DNA of 47,427 nucleotides, taken from NCBI GenBank assembly GCA_002077045.2, contig KZ111214.1, positions 1-47,427 on the forward strand. The letters are read 5' to 3'. Every line of letters begins with the position of its first letter. Within the stretch, counting starts at the first letter, position 1. The position numbers and the translations under genes are program-made. Below are positions 40,881 to 47,427 of this stretch, piece by piece. The DNA is from Rachicladosporium sp. CCFEE 5018 (Eukaryota > Ascomycota > Dothideomycetes > Cladosporiales > Cladosporiaceae). Under the pieces are notes generated by a model. It was not told where the DNA came from, did not search any database, and was given only the letters and a program-made list of their open reading frames with translations.

Positions 40881-43800
40881 TCAAGCAATTACGCACTGCG
40901 CGTAATAAGGATTCCACAGCTTACAAGTCAGCCCGCTCGCACACTCAGTGGCGCCAGTCCATCCGATCCCACCACACTTCTGGTAGATGGCAACACTTGC
41001 GCCACCCGGTGCCGCAGCGCTGGTAGTCGATGCAGCGACACTGGCAGTGGTGAGGATAGTCGGCGCAGCTGGCTCGGTAGACACGACGCTCCCAGTCGGC
41101 AACGCAACGCCGCTCGTCTTGCCAGTCGACGAAGCAGGTGTCGTGCTGTTCGTGTACGACGTCGCAATATCACTCACAACCGGCGCAGCCAGGCTCGAGG
41201 AAGCGGAGCGCGTGACCGTGATAGTGTTCGTGCACGACGCCGACGACGACGGCGCAGCAGTCACCGGCGCAGCGGTACTGGAGAATCCCGTACCAATCGG
41301 CGCGGTACCGACAGGCGCCACGGCCGAGCCAGTGCCAACCGGCGAAACAACAACACTCGACGTGCTGTTCGCGAACGGCGGTGTGACAACCGTGTTATTT
41401 GAGCTAGAAGGATTCGTGGTGATGAGCGTATCGATCGCCGCGATTTTACCCGCAGCGTGCACGGCAGCCGCTACAATCAGCGCGGAGGGATTGGTGCTCG
41501 TTATGCCCGGAAAGATGGAGGCGTCAACGACGAACAGGTTGTCCATACCGTAGACTTTCGTGTTGGTATCGACAACAGCCGTACCGTTCTTGAGTCCGGA
41601 GTCAAGGCCCATCTTCGCGCTGCCCATCCAGTGGTTTCCGCTGCGCGCGCCGGTTGTGAGAGGGAGGCCGGCGAGGAAGGCGTCAATGGAAGTGTTGCTG
41701 GCCGGGTACGCGACGGTGAAATCGCTGTTGACCGCGAGATTGGCGAAGAGGTTTGTGAGGCCAGTCTTGATAGCCGCGAGGTCGTTGTCGTCATTTACAT
41801 AGGGTGTCTGAGAAACGACCATGTTGAGCGCTGAGGTAATGGTTGTGCGGCCTTTGGACACTTTGCCGCGGCCGAGATACTGCGTTATGGTGATGGAGTT
41901 GTTGCTCTTCACGCCACCTGAGCTCTCGACACGGGCTTGATATTGCATTTGCCTCGTGATTCCATCAGCACCTGTAATCTCCTCCCAGAAGATAGCGATG
42001 AGATTTGGAGCGGATTGTGCGAGTATACCAGAGCGCGAGTCGAGGTACTTCTTCGCATCCGCTGCGATGGGATTATCGTAAGCGCCGTAGAAGTCGTAGA
42101 AAGAAATTCCTGGATGGGTGACAGTGACGTCTGTACCGGTGTGGTCATCGAGGGAGTAGCCGACGGGGAGGTCCAGCCACTGTGAGGAGTTGACCATCTT
42201 AGTGCCTTCGGCCTTTTGCACGGTAGCGAGTTGGTCCTGGGGTCCGATGCCAGATCGGAAGAGGATCTTCGGCGTACCGAATGCGCCGGCGGACAGGATC
42301 ACCTTCCCGGTAGGCGTCAAGTTGATGCTGCCGCATTGACCGCCTGGGCCTGTGGCTTCGACATCGACGCCGAGAGCTTGGCTACCGTCGCGGATCACGC
42401 GGGCGACGGAGGTGTTGGTCATGAGTGTGAAGTTTGGCAGGGCGTCGGCGTCGACGAGGTAGGTTGCTAGTGGGCCGCCACGCTCGCCATTGGAGAACAT
42501 GTGGTTTGGGTGTGAGAAGGTCCTGTTCTTCGCGGCGGGCTCGAGATCTGCGGTGACGTTGCTCCAACCCGCTGCTACCAGGGCGCCGCCGAGGAGGTAG
42601 TAGCCCTCGGGCTTGTAGAGTACGCCGTCCATGCTTGGGACGTCTGTGTATGGGATCCGCTCGAAGACGCTGTCGACTGAGGACTCCAAGTCAGATGACT
42701 TCCAGCCTTCGGGGAAGTTCTCATCGAAGTCCTTGGGGTTTGCGCGCCACCAGAGACCAGCGTTGACGGCTGTGCCGCCGCCGAGGACGCAGCCGGCCAT
42801 GACGCTGTAGTCGGAGCAGGCGATGCCTTGACTGCGAAAGTGTCAGTGATATTGCTCAGTTCGCTGTTAACAAGGCACTTACGAGTCAGCCCAGATCTCG
42901 TTGTCAAGACCCGGCACATCAAAGCGAGTGAGATTGGTACCGACAAGCCAGTCAGGCTTCAATGTTCCACCCCATCGCCCAGATGATGGTGGCCCACGCT
43001 CAATGAGAAGCACACTGTCACCGGAGGCAGCCAGTTTGGCAGCAAGAGGGATGCCACCAGCGCCAGAGCCAACGATAATGTAGTCGTACGTCGCGTTGAG
43101 AGCAGAGCTGTTAGCCGCGCATGAAGCGACGGCTGTTGGCGTTGCTGTTGTAAGCCCGCTAGTAGCTGTCGCAGTAGCAGTAGCAGTCCCGTTGGAGAAT
43201 GGAGCCCCAGTCGATGATGGTGCAGCAGTCGCGGAAGGGTACTTAGATGCCGTCTTCGTGATCCAGTCGGTGTATGCAGTGTTACGTGCAGATGCAACGT
43301 TGACGGCGAAGATATTCGCAGCAGAGTCAGCGTGCTGCTGAATGGAAGAGTCCTTCTCAGAAGGATTGGCGGGGGCACTGGTCGCCTGAGCCCAGCCGAT
43401 CAGCTGCTGGGCGGATGCGGTGGTGGCAGGAAGTCGCGCGTCGGCAGCACCGTCCTGGTCCCATGACCAGCAGCCTTGACAGCGGTAAGTGACTTCGAAG
43501 TATGTGTCGTTGACGGAGCTCGAGATGGTCGTGACAGTGGCATTTCCAGTGTATTCTTCAGGAGCTACGTAGCCAGTAGCGTATCTCAGATCCGTCACGA
43601 CATCGTCACCGTTCGGCCAGGCGATGAGCAGCAGTGCTCCAGTCATCATGCTTGCGTGTGATACTCCAAACCAGGTGCCACTGGATGGAATCGGGATCAC
43701 CAGACGCCCAATATACTCGTCTACCAGACTCGTCGCTGTGGCAGGCGGGAGCGCCATGCCGAATGTGGCATCGCCATCGCCAATCATCGTGTCCCAGGCG

Positions 43801-43907
43801 GAGTCCCAGAAAGTAATGCCATTGTCGTCCGTGAATGTCGACGTCGTGGTCTGTGCGATTGTGCTGGTAATGAGCGTGAAAGCTGTGAGAATGATAGAGT
43901 TGTGCAT
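40881..43907 (-). CDS. cdh: cellobiose dehydrogenase, class IIA type (heme domain, flavodehydrogenase, CBM1)
   Basis: Exon 1 is 43907-42883 and the intron 42882-42832 (GTAAGT, branch CTGAC, acceptor CGCAG). Exon 2 is 42831-40881, for 991 residues. The ATG at 43907 opens a signal peptide (NSIILTAFTLITSTIAQ). Residues 20-215 are the b-type cytochrome domain, with candidate heme ligands Met88 (SMMTG) and His192 (QQHADS) and the pair RCQGCW. A Ser/Thr/Ala linker (about 223-270) leads to the FAD domain (YDYIIVGSGAGGIPLAAKLA, 274-293). Catalytic His742 (GNHWMG) and Asn789 (TSTNPSA) are kept. A linker of about 145 residues precedes the C-terminal CBM1 (958-991, CGGIGWTG...CVIA). The enzyme oxidises cellobiose outside the cell and passes electrons through the heme domain to LPMOs or other acceptors. 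Confidence 0.93.
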
Positions 43908-44412
43908 GTTGCCTCGCCAGGAGGATTCGCTCTGCACAGAAACGAGTGTGGGTAATAGGAAAATGAATGGACGCTCAGGAAGAGCAAGAGACAAGAGGCG
44001 TCTCGTTGATGATACACGAAAGCACTTACGACGTAGGAGGGGGAGGATGATGGGTATACTCTCTTACAGGAGGCCTGGCGCCAACGACCCGCATTCGTGG
44101 CTGACCCACCGGTTACTTCCTAATCGGATACTGATACCAGACTGCCGATGCGTGAGCCCAGTAGCCGTGCCACATGTTTGTACGTTGAAGCAGCGTGGAA
44201 TAGATGAAGTTGAACTCCTCTTCTGTATCAGCCAGTGCTTGGCGCGCTCGCTTAAGCTCGGCTAGTGATGCTCTCCTACATGACGGTGTTTGAGATATAC
44301 ACAACGCATCCGCACGATTGTCCCATCATTACAATTATCCCTGCCTGTCTCATCGTTGACAGATCGCAGTGGTCTAGAGCTGCTGGGCTTCAAGTGACAT
44401 CAGCAAGCGACC
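43908..44412. promoter_or_regulatory. divergent region between CDH and PSI-domain genes, with a coding-like island
   Basis: These 505 bases contain both promoters. On the minus strand, about 44265-44113, there is text of convincing protein composition (LAELKRARQALADTEEEF, then NFIYSTLLQRTNMWHGYW) ending at a stop near 44113. A possible acceptor, CACTAG, precedes it. I found no matching upstream exon or ATG, so it is not called as a gene. It could be the last exon of a small gene or a relic. Confidence 0.3.
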
Positions 44413-45057
44413 ATGGACGACATCATCGATACTTCCACCAACCGGCTGTCGGGCTGCTGGAAGAGCTCTGACTGCCACTCTTGCACGCAAAACAAGCATG
44501 GCTGCGGGTGGTGTCCTACAGTAAGTCAATGCTCTCTATACGGCTCAGCCTGGCTAGATCGAACGACTCCATTGCGGCGGTAAGGCAGATGAGGCTCATC
44601 TCTCTCGTCTCCACGCTCCACGATAAGGCGATCACATCATGATGTCGAGATCGATCGCTGATATCGTGCCCAGAGCGCCACATGCGTGCCAATCAACAGC
44701 CTGCTCGATCCTGTCTCGAATGCCGATATTTACCCGTTGCGGGACGAGAGATTCGAGCTGAGGACCAAAGCGCTTGGCTGCGGGTGCTCGACGACATCGC
44801 TCTTGGCTGTGATTGTCACTATCTTCGCCACAATCGCCGGGCTGCTCGTACTATATGGCATCGTCAAGCTACTGCTGAAGCTCAACGAGGCTTACGGGAC
44901 CGGTGCGTGGCGAGGCTGGGAGGTGGAAGTCAAGGACGACGGTGCAAGGGAAGGCAAGCCGTGGGTACGTTCGAGCAAGAACTCATGGTTTGGACCGAAT
45001 CTTGCGAAGCGCAGTGAGCAAGAGGAAGTGACGGCGAGGACGAGACTACTGGCCTAA
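44413..45057 (+). CDS. small PSI-domain single-pass membrane protein
   Basis: Exon 1 is 44413-44520 and the intron 44521-44673 (GTAAGT, branch CTGAT, acceptor CCCAG). Exon 2 is 44674-45057, joined in phase 0, for 163 residues. The join completes a PSI-like Cys module: Cys15, 21, 24, 31, 34 and 40 in CWKSSDCHSCTQNKHGCGWC and ATCVP, the Trp-Cys core typical of plexin-semaphorin-integrin domains. Residues 77-102 form one transmembrane helix (SLLAVIVTIFATIAGLLVLY), preceded by a juxtamembrane LGCGCS. A polar 60-residue tail, probably cytosolic, follows. No cleavable signal is seen before the PSI module, so the helix is the likely membrane signal. Fungal proteins of this type are uncharacterised. 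The intron, 153 bases, is the longest confident one in the window. Confidence 0.78.
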
Positions 45058-45163
45058 GTCATTGTCCATGAGCTAGACGACGGAGCTGTGATTCCATGAT
45101 GTGCAACTACCTCGAGCTCATTGGTATATAGTAGCGCGATAAAGTTTGCCATGAACAGCTATT

Positions 45164-46826
45164 TCATACTGCAATGCCTACACTCTGTCGCGCCACAGTC
45201 ATGATACAGTGGCTACGCTTCTTAACCTCCATTGGCGTCCACCTGCACGTTCCATTGAGATCACCCCTCCCCGTAGCCGCCCGGTGTAGACATCCGTATC
45301 GTAGGCCACACTGCGAGTGCAGCAAGACATTCAGTGCCCGCTCTTCCGGACCGACGCTAGTGTGCATGCTCGACGGACTCGACGCTCTTGGTAATCTGGC
45401 TTGTAATGTGGCGGCGTCGTCGATTGCTGTGCTGGTATTGCTACTGGCGCTCACCGTTCTTGGACCTGGCTCAGGGCCGCGTGGGATGTTGGAGCCTGCG
45501 ATGCTTGTAGTGGGCAAAGGCTGTGTGGAGTATTTCACACCGCTGCAGAAAAAGCTTGATCTATGCTCGGCCAGTGGGCTTGGCCTTGGTGGCAGCGGAT
45601 GGGGCGCTTTGATGCCGCTGACGTCTCGACTGTAGACACTAGAGAGCGACTCACATCTTGTGAGACCGCGGAAGCCCAAGATGGGTGATGGTGGCACCCG
45701 GCGGATTGTCTTTCGCGACTCTCGACCTCTCTTCATCAAGGCAGCACGCGGCTCGTGTACGAGATCATCTACCTTACCTGGGAAGTAAGCAGGCAACACG
45801 GGCATCGGCGACTCTGGGTCGGGCACCTTCGCTATACCCGCCGTGTAGCTCCTGATCGCCTTCAACGACGGTCTTGGCGCCAGAAACGAAGGTCTTGGAG
45901 CTGTCATCGCCATGTCGTGATGTTGCGGCGCCCAGATTCCGAGTCCATAAGCCTTTCCTGGCCTCGTCGGCGCCAGAAAGTATAGATCGTTCTCAGAGGA
46001 CTCGGTAGAGTTCACAAGCGTAAGTGAGGATGTTGAGCGACATTTGAATGACATGTCCGAGCGGAGGCGCTTATTGGTGAGTGGGTCTTCGAAGTCGAAG
46101 TCTCCTTGTTTTCGTGAAGTAGGTAAGTACGCAGGCGGCGGGCGAGCGATACCGAACAGGTGGCAGGAGGCTGTGATGCGTACTCTCAGGCGAAGAATGA
46201 CAAAGAGAGCGGATGTGACACTGCTTCAAGTCAGCGTTTTGCGTACTTGGCTGATAGAAGTGAGGTATGGACTGACACGGCCAGGAGTGCGGCACCTATC
46301 GTCGACCTGTGCAAGTAGCATGGCACACCGAAGTCGAACATGGGCAACTCCCCGGCTTGGGCCTGCTTCACTGAGCAAAATGATTGTCGGAGAAAGGTGA
46401 AGGTCAAATTGAGCGCAGCTGCTGCGATCCAGCAGAGCAGCGCGAGGTAGAATGCAGGCTTCGTACATGGCCTGCATGGGCCCAGCCTGCCCACACACTT
46501 CGTGCGGTCGGCATGCCACAACCTGTGTACCATCACATTATGCAGTGAAATGGCAGTTAAAGTGGTCCCGCTCTGCTGCTGTGGTAAGCGTCTTATTCGT
46601 CAGGATGAGTTCGAGGTCTACTCACAGCTGCCAGCAGTACAATCGCGGAGGGCAGCATAGCGTACGTGACTGCGCCGCTCTCGACCAGATACATCGTGCA
46701 CGCTGCAACGTACAACGACGTCCAAATCAAGATATGTTGGCACCATATGGTCGTTAGCTGCGCGACACTCACTGCTTCTGTTCGCGGCTTCGGTTGCGAA
46801 GTGAACTTCATAAGCTTGCGACGCAT
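45164..46826 (-). CDS. multi-exon four-helix membrane protein with long polar tail
   Basis: Exon 1 is 46826-46626 (67 codons). An intron at 46625-46579 (GTGAGT, branch CTGAC, acceptor CACAG) leads in phase to exon 2, starting at 46578. Hydrophobic segments: LTTIWCQHILIWTSLYVAAC, AVTYAMLPSAIVLLAA, FYLALLCWIAAAALNLTFTF and STIGAALLAVSVHTSLLSA, a four-helix layout as in MARVEL or tetraspan proteins. Exon 2 must end by about 46246, since that frame stops. The last exon is open from about 46220 (ALFVILRLRVRI) through GDFDFEDPLTNKR and ENDLYFLAPTRPGKAYGLG to the stop at 45164. The join between them is unresolved: the donor GTACGC at 46246 fits in phase, but its nearest in-phase acceptor leaves only 26 bases. 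The tail of about 300 residues is Pro/Ser-rich. No family is named. Confidence 0.6.
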
Positions 46827-47142
46827 CGCTTGTGTTTCTTGAGTGAGTTGATGAGTGGATGGCAGATTGTCGAAGGATAGATCAAGGGGATGAGTGATGC
46901 TAGTAGCCAAGAGACGAGACGAAGAGCACACTTACAGCGCAGAAGTGAGTGGTAGAAGTGCAGAAGTGGCAGGTGACAGGTTGGCCAAAGTGCGTGCATG
47001 AGAACGCGTCCTGCCTCAAAGTGCATGCATGAAGCATTCCGAAGCCTCGATGGCTTGATGCAAGGAATGTGGTGTGCAGTGAAGCACCTTGCTGGACTCT
47101 TGGCAGCGGACATTCGAGTATGTTTACATGTGACATTCGATC
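46827..47142. other. spacer between two minus-strand genes
   Basis: These 316 bases hold the 3' flank of the acyl-CoA ligase and the promoter of the membrane protein. No gene is seen. The direct motif TGCATGCATG near 47020 may be a small repeat. Confidence 0.4.
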
Positions 47143-47427
47143 CTACAACTTCGCTTTGAGTTGACTTGCAAGCTCATCAGCATCACGTTTGGCCATGTCA
47201 CGCATGACTTTGCGCTGGATCTTGCCGGATGGCGACTTCGGGACCTCGTCGATGAGCTGTGAAAACGGTCAGCAAGACGTAAGAAGTGGAACTTCGAACG
47301 ATCGCTCACCTTGACGCCACCGGTCAACTGCTTGTGCTTCGCAACCTGCTTGGCCGTCCACTGCTGAATATCCTTTTCGCTGACCTTGCCTTTCGACTCA
47401 TCTTTGAGAACGACGTAAGCCCGAGGC
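47143..47427 (-). CDS. acyl-CoA / 4-coumarate-CoA ligase-like enzyme, C-terminal part, peroxisomal
   Basis: Only the end of the gene is present. Exon 47427-47310 encodes PRAYVVLKDESKGKVSEKDI and TAKQVAKHKQLTGGVK. An intron follows (47309-47257: GTGAGC, branch CTGAC, acceptor CACAG), and the last exon, 47256-47143, gives LIDEVPKSPSGKIQRKVMRD to the stop. The PKSPSGKIQRK motif is the A10 catalytic-Lys motif of the adenylate-forming superfamily, where Lys contacts the acyl-adenylate, and the HKQL/VP arrangement is typical of fungal 4CL-like acyl-CoA ligases. The protein ends in KAKL, so its last three residues, AKL, are a PTS1 peroxisomal signal. The likely role is activation of fatty or aromatic acids for peroxisomal metabolism. 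The catalytic core lies outside the window. Confidence 0.88.

Noticed and set aside
40987..41553. 188-residue frame starting with ATG opposite the CDH linker
   Set aside because: Its Val/Ala/Thr-rich text mirrors the low-complexity Ser/Thr linker on the other strand; no independent evidence.
43624..44265. 213-residue + strand frame across the CDH start
   Set aside because: Antisense to the signal peptide and heme domain, with no family features.
1..47427. Transposons, CRISPR arrays, secondary-metabolite backbone genes
   Set aside because: No transposase, reverse transcriptase, terminal repeats, regular direct-repeat arrays or PKS/NRPS domains were seen in any frame.

Overview
This window is nuclear DNA of a filamentous ascomycete (Pezizomycotina; a Dothideomycete is a guess from gene content only). 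Coding exons are GC-rich and interrupted by short GT..AG introns, mostly 46-75 bases, with CTGAC/CTAAC-type branch points near the acceptor. There are no bacterial-style operons or ribosome binding sites. Gene content is typical of moulds: a cellobiose dehydrogenase with heme domain and CBM1, DUF3405 and DUF7580 proteins, an NmrA-like oxidoreductase and Ser/Thr-rich secreted proteins. I resolve nineteen genes, two of them cut by the window edges, plus one decayed coding block. Exon joins were deduced by hand from reading frame and splice signals.

Layout, left to right. 1-1181 (+): 3' part of an astacin-like zinc metalloprotease in five exons. 2171-3220 (+): NmrA-like reductase. 3488-4623 (+): unknown protein. 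4885-6852 (-): secreted GMC oxidoreductase. 7488-12092 (+): very long protein with a C-terminal Pot1/Cdc13-like OB fold, probably telomeric. 12236-14869 (-): RA-PH adaptor. 15704-16952 (+): GT25-like glycosyltransferase. 17585-18656 (+): secreted Ser/Thr-rich protein with a Cys-rich tail. 18898-20663 (-) and 21033-29192 (+): a divergent pair made of a DUF7580 protein and a giant zinc-finger/ankyrin/DEP protein, followed by a frameshifted remnant of what looks like its lost C-terminal block (about 29146-29720). 30205-32800 (+): membrane-anchored coiled-coil protein, probably one spliced gene. 32971-33743 (-) and 33888-35071 (+): mitochondrial ribosomal protein bL19m and a second mitochondrial protein sharing a 144-base promoter. 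35744-38266 (-): DUF3405 Golgi-type protein. 38820-40664 (+): METTL25-like methyltransferase. 40881-43907 (-): cellobiose dehydrogenase. 44413-45057 (+): PSI-domain membrane protein. 45164-46826 (-): four-helix membrane protein. 47143-47427 (-): C-terminus of an acyl-CoA ligase ending in a peroxisomal signal.

Most genes are unrelated housekeeping or accessory functions. Two groupings suggest joint function: the two mitochondrial genes with a common CCAAT-containing promoter, and the DUF7580/ankyrin pair at 18.9-29.7 kb. The second has the look of a fungal self-recognition or innate-immunity type locus. It is the best candidate here for an undescribed system, but function is inferred from architecture alone.
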